A stretch of 64,000 bases of DNA from positions 48,194,746 through 48,258,745 of the forward strand of contig OY744613.1 in assembly GCA_963556255.1 (NCBI GenBank). Reading direction: 5' to 3'. The notes under the pieces were generated by a model. The model made no database searches, was not told the DNA's origin, and worked only from the letters and a program-made list of their open reading frames with translations. The DNA comes from Allolobophora icterica. Taxonomy: Eukaryota > Annelida > Clitellata > Crassiclitellata > Lumbricidae. Below, in pieces: positions 53,073 to 63,412 of this stretch (position 1 is the stretch's first letter; every line of letters starts with the position of its first letter). The position numbers and the translations under genes are program-made.

Positions 53073-53390
53073 CTATGACCGTGAGAATGGATAATGCATC
53101 ATTTGGTTCTTCTAAACATCTATAGACTCCGGCTTGTTCCATGGTTATGTTGGAAATGATTAGGTTGCATGTTGTTCCTCCTCCTAACGACTCCACTTGA
53201 TAATGATCACCAAATGGATCGTTGACAGTCGAACAACCTGGACCAACGATTACCAACTCGTAAGTTGATCCTCCGTCTTTCGATAAAGTCCAATAATCTA
53301 TCGGCGTATCAGCAATACAAATAAGTTTAACTTGTTCTCCAATCTCTGCCACCGTGTTTGACGGTCCTTCAATTATCGTTTTGGATTTCC
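53073..53390 (-). CDS. Ig exon U2-V (V-like)
   Basis: The acceptor TTTTGCAG lies just above 53,390 and the donor GTAAGG below 53,073; the exon is 318 bp, phase 1 at both ends. Motifs: EQVKLICIADTPIDYWTLS (B Cys and core Trp), VGPGCSTV, GTTCNLIISN, and EQAGVYRCLEE (D-x-G-x-Y-x-C analogue). The extra Cys pair (PGC and TTC) is shared with the exon at 58 kb. It is a variable-type extracellular domain; the ligand is unknown. Confidence 0.88.
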
Positions 53391-53439
53391 CTGCAAAAAT
53401 GCCAGTATTAATATTTACATTACTATTATTTTTTGTTAT

Positions 53440-53815
<376 letters not shown>

Positions 53816-53818
53816 TCA

Positions 53819-54055
53819 GTGGGGCGTGGTGGCTCAGTGGTAAGGTCGGCGCCTTGTGACCGGAGGGTTGCAGGTTCGAATCCCACTCTAGCCGCTGCGT
53901 ACGGACCTTGGGCAAGTTCTTCACTCGCAATTGCTCGTGGCGCTTCGGCGTGAAAATTCCGGCACAGTATCAAATGCTGTAGTCGGGAGCGCCTCTGAGT
54001 AGTAGTTGACTTCAAGAGGCGCTATAGAAATATCCGGAATAAAAAAAAAAATAAC
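53819..54055 (+). mobile_element. tRNA-derived SINE
   Basis: The head has a textbook A box (GTGGCTCAGTGGTAAGG) and B box (CAGGTTCGAATCCCAC). The body contains TTGGGCAAGTTCTTCAC and ends in GGAATAAAAAAAAAAATAA. The head resembles a tRNA but lacks a closing acceptor stem, so it is not a tRNA gene. Confidence 0.85.
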
Positions 54056-54099
54056 AACTGCCATGATGTCAAGCTGGATCTCCAGAATAGATTGTAAAA

Positions 54100-54300
54100 T
54101 ATAGGAAAACACTTGTCTGCAAGGGAGCGGGCATTCCAGGTCGCAATCCGGAGACCTGGGGGCCATGGGCGTCTTTGAGATGGCATGATGTTTGGCGTTG
54201 GTGGCTGATTGTTGAGGGAAGACTGCGCCGGCGATGATGAAGCAGGTGTAGGAGGGCTACGGCTCTCGATTCCAGTCATATTAAGGCAGGTACTGACATA
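54100..54300 (-). mobile_element. LINE ORF2 5' fragment
   Basis: The minus strand from about 54,279 reads MTGIESRSPPTPASSS, then PPGLRIATWNARSLADK, the first endonuclease motif of CR1/L2-type elements. It is cut off by other repeats right after this motif. Confidence 0.6.
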
Positions 54301-54454
54301 GAAGCACTGCTTTCTGATTCCGATTTATAGTGCAACAAAGATTGAAGCAAGGTCAATGAGTCATGTGAGAATCCAATGCGGTTGTCTCTTTGGTCTAGAG
54401 ACAGGCGTTCACGAGGACACCAGACTTGGGGGTCCATAGAGCTCCTTAATAATA

Positions 54455-54495
54455 CATACATACATACATACATACGTACATACGTACTTACTTAA
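54455..54495. repeat. (CATA)n microsatellite
   Basis: About nine CATA/CGTA units. Confidence 0.9.
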
Positions 54496-54499
54496 TGGG

Positions 54500-55250
54500 C
54501 TGCTTTATATTAAGCGTCCTAAAAATCAGACAGGGCCCGCAGCTTGACAAAGGTTACAAATTATGTGTATGGAAAATTTATGAAAGATAACATCAAATAC
54601 CCACTCTAAGCGTCGTAAACATGAATTGAAGTATTCTAGACTGGTCAATATTCAAGTACGACTGTACGTGCTTTATTCATCGTGTGGCTAGTAATAATAA
54701 TAATTCTTGAGGGCAACACTGATCAAGATTATGCAAATCACTTTTAATCAGACTAAAGGTCGCAGTCACATGTTTGTTTTTCACGGTCTTAGGGTTCGAC
54801 AGTGTACCATCCAATCAATGCTACATTTTAAAACTTAAGCATATCCTTTACATTCTGTTTCTAAAGACTGGTTTGTATCAGCTCAATAGTTCCATCACCT
54901 TTTCACTTCACTGCAGAAGACACGAATATCCGACTACAAATTGCATAGCAAATATTTTCCTACTGCTGACAACCAGATAAAAAAAATACGAGTAGGCCTA
55001 CAACTTATGTCAAGATAAAAAATACTTCAATTTAAATGAAGTAAAGTTTGCAAATGTAATTCAAAGACGAGGGCAGAAGTGGTGTATCACATTATTGATC
55101 ATTCAATCAATCAATAAATAAATTCAAGCAGTTATATAACGTCCCTTCATGGCAACTATTTAGAGCCATACTCCGGCAAAAGAGAACTGTCTTTAGAGCA
55201 GAAAAGAAGGTGGTAGACGACTGTGGAGGAAGAGAACGTAATTCAGATAA
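54500..55250. other. Intergenic or intronic, no recognised gene
   Basis: Around 55,055-55,085 a phrase (AAGACGAGGGCAGAAGTGGTGTA) matches the 3' flank of exon U2-I1 at about 47,190, confirming that the intron or 3' flanks were duplicated with the exons. Confidence 0.5.
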
Positions 55251-55265
55251 TGTAGGCCTACTTAC

Positions 55266-55532
55266 AGCAGTTGGTAACACCGACATTCATCGATGCGTCG
55301 TAACTATTTCCGCCATATTCGTTGGACGCTGTGCACCGATAGGTTCCGTTGTACATTGCCTCAATGGTCTGGTTGCTTCCAAGATAATCGATGCCGTGCC
55401 ACCATTCATAAGTGGGTTCAGGGATGCCATAAGCCACACACGATATTGTAGCTGATTGATTTCCAACGCAGTAGCAAGTGTCATTTGTGCAACTGGGTCC
55501 ACTTATAGTCACATTATTTACTGTAACTGGAG
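55266..55532 (-). CDS. Ig exon U1-I1 (I-set-like)
   Basis: This exon is 267 bp, acceptor AATTGTAG, donor GTAAGT, phase 1 at both ends. TNDTCYCVG, ISCVAYGIP, YEWWHG and GTYRCTASNEYGG parallel exon U2-I1 almost residue for residue. It ends in NC before the donor. TAGGCCTA (55,253-55,260) touches the sixth base of the donor. Confidence 0.88.
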
Positions 55533-55734
55533 CTACAATTAATCAATAGCAAGAAACAAGGTAGACAGTTAAAACTGGGTTCTAGAAAAATGATAATTAA
55601 GTTACAGATTTTAACATCACGACGCTGATTTCACTCGAGTGACAAGTCGTGTGATTATGTACAAGAACTTAAATTCAGTAGATCAACGTCTTCGAAAAGC
55701 AGAAACTTCGATTTTTTAAATTTTTAGTGTATAC

Positions 55735-55800
55735 GTAGACTACAGCAGCTTATTTCAGTAGCAGTTTTCGTGTCCTTGTATCTTTTTATGTTAATTTTAT
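55735..55800 (-). pseudogene. Remnant of Ig exon U1-I2
   Basis: It matches the 3' end of exon U2-I2 and its donor flank (GCAGAAACTT, GTGTATACGTA, CAGCAGCT, TTCAGTAG, GTTTTxGTGTC). The rest of the exon is gone. The first unit therefore lost this Ig domain by deletion. Confidence 0.7.
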
Positions 55801-56540
55801 CCCAAGTCTAACCACATAATGTTTTCCATTACCTATATATCACTCATCTGTGTCAAGTCTTGTGATTATTTATAAGAACTTGAATTCAGTAGATCAACGT
55901 CTTCGAAAACCAGAACTTGAAAATCTGCATAGCGCTGTTTCAAGAGAGACAAACAAGAGGCGCCCCAAGCAAATTTAAAAGAAATAGGCGTCTTGAATAC
56001 AAGGTTGAGCGGCAGATATGGCACCATTAACATCCTGGCTATTTCGTAAAAGCTATAGATCGGATGGTGGCCTGTTGTGAATGGCTTTTCTCTCAATGGA
56101 TACAAAGTCTTCAGTCATGATCGAAGGACACAGAATTAAGCGACTGTTTTATTCTCAACCGGACGTGAACCGGAGAAAAGTCTGCCACTAGGCGAGATGA
56201 ACTGATCACGAGTCTGAACCAGTCTGCGGGAAACGGTATTAACATAACGTGTCTGAGCAGTGTGCGCTGTCTCACGGACGAAGACGCAAACTTGTAACTT
56301 CAAATTGTGTGTTCAAATTTTGCTGCTAAGCGCCTGTCTATCTGGAACCATAGAAGCGGGGCTTAGTAGCAACAGGGTTAAACGATGAAAATTAGCGATC
56401 ATTATGAAAACTCTTAAATGTTGCTTACGTTACATTTTACGAGTAGTAAGCTTTGCAAATTTAAACTTTTTGGTATCTTGTCTCTCGAATCAATAAGCCT
56501 ACTTGGATAACAATATGGTTATTCTTCATCAGTCACTTCA

Positions 56541-56702
56541 AGATAAAATGAATACCTCCATGCGTGTGGCAGCGAATCAAGATAAACTGAATACCGCCAT
56601 GCGTGTGGCAGCGAATCAAGATAAACTGAATACCGCCATGCGTGTGGCAGCGAATCAAGATAAACTGAATACCTCCATGCGTGTGGCAGCGAATCAAGAT
56701 AC
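56541..56702. repeat. 39-bp minisatellite, four copies
   Basis: Four nearly identical 39-bp units (each containing CATGCGTGTGGCAGCGAATC) stand in tandem, 60 bp from exon U1-C2. Because 39 is divisible by three, both strands stay open (13-residue repeats such as MRVAANQDKLNT on the plus strand). There is no evidence that it is translated. Confidence 0.9.
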
Positions 56703-56764
56703 GTACGTAGCGGGCGATTTATTTTACCAAGTAAACTATGTTTCATAACAGAAGGTATGCTCAC

Positions 56765-57109
56765 ATTGAACGTCTAGTTGTGTCGTGCTGCCAACTTGCA
56801 AATAGTCCGGCGGAGGATTTGGATTGTTGCCACTGGTATTTCCTGTTACTTCAAAAGCTGTCCAACACTGGAATATTGGGACTGTCGGCTTCTGTGCTGT
56901 TACTGTTGCAACCAAAGAAACAATGTTTGATGATGGATGATAAATGGCGCTCGTGTATATCTGTGCTGAAGTTTGCCAATAAGGCGCAGGACGCAGAGAA
57001 GGCGCTGGTGATGCTGGTCCATAGTAGTTTATGCTGCAAGAGATGTTTAACTGGTCACCATCTACTATTTCCGCCAACTGGTTGTGTACAACGACATCTG
57101 CGTTACGAT
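56765..57109 (-). CDS. Ig exon U1-C2 (C2-like)
   Basis: This exon is 345 bp, acceptor CTTTTGCAG, donor GTGAGC, phase 1 at both ends. AEIVDGDQLNISCSINYYG, PAPYWQ and PIFQCWTAFEVTG give B Cys, core Trp and F Cys. It is followed by a Pro/Asn-rich loop (NPNPPPDY). It is the paralogue of 52,111-52,461 and retains both core Cys. Confidence 0.85.
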
Positions 57110-57399
57110 CTGCAAAAGACTTATTTTAGTTAGCAGTTTCTAGCATAGGTATAGTTTAATCAGACTACAGTATTGCTCGTCATATATGACAGGTTGATAA
57201 AGAAAATGAATGGATTAATTGGAAGAGAAAAGAATTTACCAAGTCTGTCTGTGGCTTCCTTCTTCCCCTCCATCCATCGATCCCTCCATCCATTTTCATG
57301 TCTGGAGTCGCCGTCGCCCTTAGTGGCTGCCCCCTAGACTAAGTGGCATCCGATGTATATAGCATTAGTCAGAGCGTTAGTCCACGACGTATACACAGA

Positions 57400-57735
57400 G
57401 CTGGATGTCAATTATACAATTAAAAATGGCTACTTCCTCTTATATATTCCCTTCTAGAATACTCTGGAAGGAGCTTCTGTTGCATTCCAAAAATTATAAA
57501 TGTCCCAAACAATACCGCTGCTCACTCAACGTCATCTGTCCCAGGCTCCTCTGTTTATTATTCCTGAAATTTTCTATTCCAAACTGAAGTCCCATCTCCT
57601 CAAGAACCCAAACCCAGATCCATTGACTCTTCCGCTCCATAAGCTTTCGCTTCCAAATAAACCCGTCTCCTGGCTCTAGAATCTCTCTGACAACCGGATT
57701 CTGACCGCAACTGGACATTAAATTTTATACACAAT
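57400..57735 (+). mobile_element. LINE 3' fragment in an Ig intron
   Basis: The frame IFYSKLKSHLLKNPNP, then DPLTLPLHKLSL, is similar in layout to the LINE scraps near 2,620 and 29,715. It is short and frame-broken. Confidence 0.4.
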
Positions 57736-57739
57736 ACTC

Positions 57740-58240
57740 TGACAAGAAGCAGAGCTCGAAAATTATAAGCTGTTGAGAGCATTGGTTTAGAAATATAGAT
57801 TACAAGATTAAGATTACTAGAATACAGATGTAAAATAGAATCATTGCGTTACATCTGGTAATTTCTGTTAAAAATGCGTATGATGTGCCTGTTACCTAAA
57901 TTTAGGACCACAGATGTTAGAACATGTTTCAGGACAAAAGTAGAAGAAATGTTACGTTTAACCATGGACCATTTCGGCTTGAACATAGCAATTCAGCAAT
58001 TCGAACCACATGCAGTGAACTTTTTGGCGAACTTCTCAAGTTCTCAGGCGTAGCAACACCGATTAAACCTAAATAATGTACCTGACGTCATAGTATTCGG
58101 TCATGTTTAGTTTAGATCCGAAAAAAAGTAAAACAAACTAGATGACACAGAACAAGACAAGGTTTGAAAATATGGTAAGCGGCTATGCGTTTCTAGAGTT
58201 GAGTTTAAGTTCATCCTGGAAAGTAACACGTATACGTTGT
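57740..58240. other. Intron, nothing recognised
   Basis: AT-rich sequence between Ig exons. Confidence 0.5.
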
Positions 58241-58247
58241 CACTCAC

Positions 58248-58562
58248 CATATATCGTGACTAAGCTTTTGTAAACATTCGATGCGCCGTCGAAGCAATCA
58301 TAGACTCCAGACAGTTCAATTGTGGCATTTGAAATAACCAGCCTGCATGTGTTGCCTCCTGGTTGTTGTGTACTGTAATACACTGCATCGTTCCCAGTGA
58401 CAAGACAACCAGTTGCTATAGTTACTGGGTTAGTCGATCCATCCCTTGTACGTGTCCACGAAGAATTTGCCATTGCGCCTATGCCTACAATGCAGTCCAC
58501 CGTCGTTGAACCGTTGATTATAGCGATGGCATTTGGACCGGTTTGCCCGCGTACAACATCGC
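58248..58562 (-). CDS. Ig exon U1-V (V-like)
   Basis: This exon is 315 bp, acceptor ACTTTATAG, donor GTGAGT, phase 1 at both ends like the other Ig exons. STTVDCIVGIGAMANSSW, IATGCLVTG, NTCRLVISN and LSGVYDCFDG give the core Cys/Trp set plus the same extra Cys pair as exon U2-V. Reading further upstream without splicing adds a Met and an apolar run (KYLHIVTVVYFIG, Met at 58,624-58,626) that could act as a leader. The matching acceptor phase makes splicing the better explanation, but a first exon here cannot be excluded. Confidence 0.85.
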
Positions 58563-58797
58563 CTATAAAGTACACAACAGTCACGATATGGAGGTATTTA
58601 ACACTTTGATTTATATATCTAGCCAAATTAAAGTCAATATCTCGTCAAAGATCATCCGCATATCACTTACAGAGTAATGGAGTAGTATAAAGATGGAAGT
58701 ACTGCAGCAAAGAAAGTGAGTCAGTTTTGGCAACCTACCCGCGGTAACCACACAACTAAATAACCTCGAAGATTCCATCACATAAAACCGTTTTGAT

Positions 58798-59830
58798 TTA
58801 ACCCTCGGGCTACCAAGGGGGGGTGGTTACCACCCCCCCCCCTACGTTTTTCTGGAAAAATTTTTTTTAGCACATGGAATATAATTTTGACATTTTAGGT
58901 AGCTGTAGGGGGTCCATTTGCGCAAATTTTGAGGTAAAAGTCGTGATGATATCCCACGCCATAAAAAAGTTATACCCGATATACCCTAGGTACCACTTAT
59001 GAAATCAGGAATTTCTCTCGTCAGCTGTTAGCTGTTGTCAACTATAAAGGTATTCATTATTCTTTCTGGAAGACAAACAACTATGCCATTCTTTAGAGGG
59101 AATGTAGGGATATATTTGGTTCTTAGTTATTTGTCTTTTGAAAACCGGAAGTGATCATAATAAATAATAATACGCTATATCAGTGTGAAAATCACTGATG
59201 CAACATCACAACGTAAACCGATGTGGTTGGGTATGGGGAAGGGCTATAAACAGTTGAAGCAGAATACTAACAGAGTAAAGCAGTGCTGTGAAGTGTTCAA
59301 GAAGCCGGTTTGCAGGAAGCATTCGCACAAAACAATGAAAGTAACTTGCAATAACTGCAAGGACCACTGACGTATTTGACTGCCGGGAAAAATTACATAA
59401 TTTCTTGTTTCATGTTGATATAGCTGCACGCTTGTAGGTTTGCCTGTAACTAAAACAGACTTTGGAATAGTTTGTATTGTTGAAAATTAAGCCTCATTAT
59501 ATTTATTATATTTAGAATATTCTTGGATACATAGTTCATTTTCAAAACCCACATCATTTATATCTTTTTATCCAAATAGTACAAATTGTGTGGGATAATA
59601 TCAGATATCGTTAAATGGACCGGTGCCTTTGTTAAAAACTATATAATTTCGAGATGCATTCATATATTTTACAACTAAATATACCATTCTTTTCAGAAAT
59701 GAATGCTGAATCAAATGCTGTATTACATGATATGATATCTTATACCAAACACGAAATTCCAGGGGGGGTGGTAACCACCCCCCCCTTGGTAGCCGATGTC
59801 GCAAAAAAACCTTGGTAGCCTGAGGGTTAA
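58798..59830 (+). mobile_element. piggyBac-like element PB2 (defective)
   Basis: TTAA stands at both ends, followed inward by CCCTCGGGCTACCAAGG and (reverse) CCCTCAGGCTACCAAGG. A G-run/C-run hairpin (GGGGTGGT/ACCACCCC) lies near each end. A plus-strand frame at 59,185-59,370 ends CRKHSHKTMKVTCNNCKDH, reminiscent of the Cys/His-rich C-terminus of piggyBac transposases. The catalytic region is deleted. Confidence 0.8.
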
Positions 59831-60605
59831 TACACAAACCGCGATCGAAAAGAATGATATTCAAACGGAAAAGTTGTTAACAGAAGCCAAAGAATTCATT
59901 CCTATCGCAAGACATCGTAATCCAACTCTATTACAACCACAACGAAGCTTCTGCGGTGCAATTTCTGGGTGCAATAACTGTTGGCAGTCATCCATCATTT
60001 ATCTTGGAAAGACCACATTAATTACATTGCGCTAAACATGGCAAAAAAATAAGAATTATAAAGAGGATTTCCTAATTACTCCCTATATCTATCCGGTTAA
60101 ATCTATAATACTCCTTAATCCTACCATACTTAAACTACTGTAGGCCTACTTTGGTATGGACTTCCAATTATGAGTCGAGGCTACAAAAATTAGTAATTCT
60201 TCAAAAGAAAGCAATAAGGGTTATTGTAGAAGTCACCAGAGATACCCATACTGCCCCTTTATTTAAAAAGTTGATCTCTTAGAATCAAGGGAAATTCGTA
60301 CAGCACAAATAGGTGACTTCTTCTACCGATTTGAACGTAAACTATTACCGGCTTCATTTATGAACTATTTCATATCAGGCGCCCAGATTCATTCTCACTG
60401 CACTAGAAGTGCAAATAAGTATCGCCCAGTTAAAGCTCGCACTAATATAATTAGAGTGTTCAGCTTAAAATTTTACGGACCTAAAATCTGTAATACCTTA
60501 CCCATTGATGTACATCATGCGCTTCTGTGATTGACAACCTGTTTACTCATTGCTTTGTTACAATATATATTTTGATTGATTGATTTATTGATTGATTGAT
60601 AGGAA
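59831..60605 (+). mobile_element. Jockey-superfamily-like LINE fragment
   Basis: Across several frame breaks one reads NYIALNMAKK, ILPYLNYC-RPT-LVW, ESRLQKLVILQKKAIRVI, THTAPLFKKLDLL, FYRFERKLLPASF and LKFYGPKICNTLP: the C-terminal part of a non-LTR reverse transcriptase. The fragment ends in a (TTGA)n tail at about 60,570-60,600. TAGGCCTA (60,141-60,148) adds two residues between the conserved NYC and LVW. Confidence 0.75.
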
Positions 60606-61004
60606 ATCACACACAAAATTTACATTGGTGTTGCCTATAATTGGGCCTCTTCTAAAGAGTCTTGTTCATTCTTAACATCCAGCAGACCTTAATGTTAGGT
60701 TGCTGCGTGAAATGCAACATGTTCTCAACACTGTAGTAGCTGACCTTGAAGATCTTACAGATGGCATTGCTGTAGGTGTTCGTGACGTGGGTGTGGAGTG
60801 CTCATCGACGGAGTTATATCTATGGCTGACCAAGTGAATTTGGCATGCAGGTCATGCATCTACAAGCTGATTCAGATTCGATCAATACGGCATAATCTTT
60901 TGTTTGACCGTGCAAGGGCCTTGCTCCATTCCTTCGTCCTGACCCGCCTGGATTATAGTAATTCCATCTTTGCGGGCTTGCGAAATTCAGGCTACGTCAG
61001 CTCC

Positions 61005-61954
61005 GTAACACCGTCAAAAGCGCCGAGGACAAAAGCGCCCCGACAAATGCGCCCCGACAATGCGCCCCGTCATTTGCGCCCGACAAATGCGCCCCGACAA
61101 AAGCGCCACGAACGTGTAATTTTAGCTCATAGTTGTAGTTATATGTAAATTGCTGATCCCGCTTCTAGATTGCTATATTTTAATCGTTGATCCAGACTCC
61201 AGTTTTAGTTATTTTATCATCGCTGATCCAGCTTCCAGTTTTAGTTTTATTATCATCGCTGATCCCGCTTCTAGTTTTAGTTATATTTAATTCGTTGATC
61301 CAGCTTCTAGTTTTAGTAATATTTTAATCGTTGATCCAGCTTCTAGTTTTAGTTATATTTTAATCGTTGATCCAGCTTCCAGTTTTAATTATGTTTTAAT
61401 CGTTGATCCAGCTTCTAGTTTTAATCATATTGTTATCGTTGATCCAACTCATAGTTTTAGTTAAATTTAAATCGCTGGTCCCGCTTCTAATTTTAGTTAT
61501 ATTTTAATCGTTGATCCAGCTTCCAGTTTTAATTATATTGCCATCCCTGATCCCGTTTCTAGTTTTAGTAATAGTTTAGGCGTTCTTTAAATACTTAAAT
61601 AATTCTAATTAAAATATCACAACATTTCTCTTTTTTAAACAGATAAACAAATTTATTATTTAGCTTTATCCTTTAATTCCGACAAGTAACTTTAAGATGC
61701 ACGTACGTATGCTTTTCATCTGTCTTAGATCGAACGCCGCTGTGTGATCTATTCCACTGCTTCCCGTCAACTGGACTCATACAGCAAATAATGTTATCAA
61801 GTGGCGCAAATGTCGGAGCGCATTTGTTGGTGATTCTTTTGACGCTAGTGTCGGGTTTTGCTGTGGTGCATTTGTCGTGGCGCATTTGTCGGGGCGTATT
61901 TGTCGGGACGCTCTTGTCGGGGCGCTTTTGTCCACGGCGCTTTTGACGGGTCAC
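61005..61954. mobile_element. Fold-back element F2
   Basis: The left end GTAACACCGTCAAAAGCGCC and the right end in reverse GTGACCCGTCAAAAGCGCC are inverted. Arms of about 110 bp are built from CGCCCCGACAAATG-type phrases. CGTCAGCTCC is duplicated at 60,995-61,004 and 61,955-61,964 inside the L2 coding region. The interior (61,147-61,580) is a tandem array of about 36-bp core units (CCAGCTTCTAGTTTTAGT...), about twelve copies. It encodes no protein. Confidence 0.9.
61147..61580. repeat. Core minisatellite of the F family
   Basis: About twelve copies of a 35-37 bp unit: GATCCAGCTTCTAGTTTTAG, then TTATATTTTAATCGTT. Variation between units is a few bases. The same unit in lower copy number occurs in F3, F4, F7, F8 and F9. 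Confidence 0.9.
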
Positions 61955-62109
61955 CGTCAGCTCCTGCCCCTCCTAAACTGTGCCTCTCGGCTAGTGGTCG
62001 ATGTACCACAATTCTCCCGTAGCTCAGCAGTTGTGAGAGATACACTCCGCTGGCTCACTATCGAGGCAAGAATCAAATTCAAGACCCTCATTTTGTTCGG
62101 GCTTCGATA

Positions 62110-62360
62110 GTAGGCTCTGTCCCATTATACGAGAGCAGTTTATGCAGGTTTAGGCTCAATCTGTCTCTTCATTCAACCACCCTCTCGGAGATCTTCTGCT
62201 CTCTCGCTGTCGTACGTTAATCTTACAGCTAACATTCGAGCTGTCGCTTTAAACTCTGTTCAAGTTACTTTTTCTAGATATGTGTTAACACCCATCTGTT
62301 CAGATCTCCTGTACAACCATGCATTTAGCGCTAGTAAAGAATCCATACAAACTTAAATAC
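62110..62360 (+). other. Probable LINE tail sequence
   Basis: It continues after the L2 piece with worn sequence (LSLHSTTLSEIFCSL in one frame). No secure boundary was found. Confidence 0.35.
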
Positions 62361-62366
62361 ATGCAA

Positions 62367-62403
62367 TCAAACACACACACTCATGCATACATACATGCAG
62401 ACA

Positions 62404-62483
<80 letters not shown>

Positions 62484-62517
62484 TGTCTGCATGTATGTAT
62501 GCATGAGTGTGTGTGTT

Positions 62518-62520
<3 letters not shown>
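62367..62520. repeat. 154-bp palindrome around (TA)n
   Basis: Two perfect 43-bp arms (62,367-62,409 and 62,478-62,520; outer bases TCAAACACACACACTCATGC and complement) flank about 34 TA units. A second TA run follows directly (62,521-62,566). This could form a cruciform. Open Tyr/Ile frames across it are artefacts. Confidence 0.9.
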
Positions 62521-62569
<49 letters not shown>

Positions 62570-62835
62570 ATACATATCTACATACATGCAAATATAAATA
62601 TATATATGAACAAATACATAGCTACATACATATCTACACACATACATGCATACGCAAATACATACTTACAGTACATACATACGAACTCATTAACTCTGTC
62701 CCATCAGCTGCATTGGTTTCTTGTAGAATTCAGAATTAGATTAAACTAGCCTGCTTGAACTATAAAATCCTCACTAAGTGCACTACTACCCATCCTCAAC
62801 CACTACCCTCTCCTTCAGGCCCGCATTGGGGGGGG

Positions 62836-62886
62836 GGGTGCTAAGGGTGCTGCAGTGCTAAGGGTGCTGCAGCACCCTTAGCACCC
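62836..62886. repeat. GTGCTAAGGGTGCTGCA repeats forming a 30-bp perfect palindrome
   Basis: GTGCTAAGGGTGCTGCAG is present twice directly and once inverted. Positions 62,855-62,884 are a perfect palindrome centred on CTGCAG. It is preceded by a run of G. Probably it is the edge of an inserted element. Confidence 0.9.
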
Positions 62887-63044
62887 AGTTTTTCCGAAGT
62901 GAATAAAAAAGTGCAAAAGTCATAAGATTTTTTTGAAGAAACTCCAAAAGGTCATAAGATTTTTTGAAGATGCTCAAAAAAATAAACAGATTTTTAAAGG
63001 AACTTGCCGCCAGTGTATATAGGTAATCACATCACCCGGGCCGC

Positions 63045-63412
63045 ATATTCCCAAATCCCAACACGTATAGCAGTTCTTAAATACCTAGGGCTTAGGTTTA
63101 GGGTCAGTTTAATTTTGTGCGATTAAAAGCTATACCTATGAGTGGAAGCTGGATATTTTTGCGACTAAAAGGCTATACCTGCGAGTGGAAGCTGGATATT
63201 TTCATTGCATAAATTTAAATTCGGGTGAGAAACGACTAAAAAGCTATACCTGCGTTTGGAAGCTGGATATATGTGCGAATAAAAAGCTATACGTGCGATG
63301 GAAGCTGGATATATTCATTGCAGCAATTTCATAATTTATTCTCAACCAATAGCGGCGAAAATAAATTTTGAATATTTATGAACTGCTGTACGTGTTGGGA
63401 TTTGGGTAAATG
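63045..63412. mobile_element. Terminal-repeat element F10
   Basis: The left CCCAAATCCCAACACGTA (63,050) and the right end in reverse (same phrase, 63,406) are inverted repeats of about 35 bp. CACCCGGGCC(C)GCA stands outside both ends as a possible duplication. Inside are four units of GCTATACCTGCGAGTGGAAG followed by CTGGATAT. A fragment of the same element is at 551-630. It is non-coding. Confidence 0.7.

Larger units (their letters stand above)
60620..62110 (+). mobile_element. L2/CR1-like LINE fragment split by fold-back F2
   Basis: The first part encodes SMADQVNLACRSCIYKL, then IRSIRHNLLF and LLHSFVLTRLDYSNSIFAGL up to about 61,004. After the insert, from about 61,955, it resumes with LLPLLNCASRLVVDV and DTLRWLTIEARIKFKTL. 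This is the usual L2 order (RLDYCNSLLAGL, then NAAARLV, then LHWLPV-x-RI-x-FK). The element is 5'-truncated and frame-broken. Confidence 0.85.

Noticed and set aside
53819..53900. Possible tRNA gene
   Set aside because: Both promoter boxes are excellent, but the acceptor stem does not close and a SINE body with an A-rich tail follows.
58563..58626. Signal peptide exon directly joined to Ig exon U1-V
   Set aside because: The Met and apolar run are in frame, but a phase-1 acceptor (ACTTTATAG) sits exactly where the other Ig exons start. I kept it only as an alternative.
61147..61580. CRISPR-like regular repeat array
   Set aside because: The repeats are contiguous without unique spacers and lie between inverted arms of a transposon in an animal genome.
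62319..62750. Several Tyr/Ile-rich open frames
   Set aside because: These are products of (TA)n and (CATA)n simple repeats.
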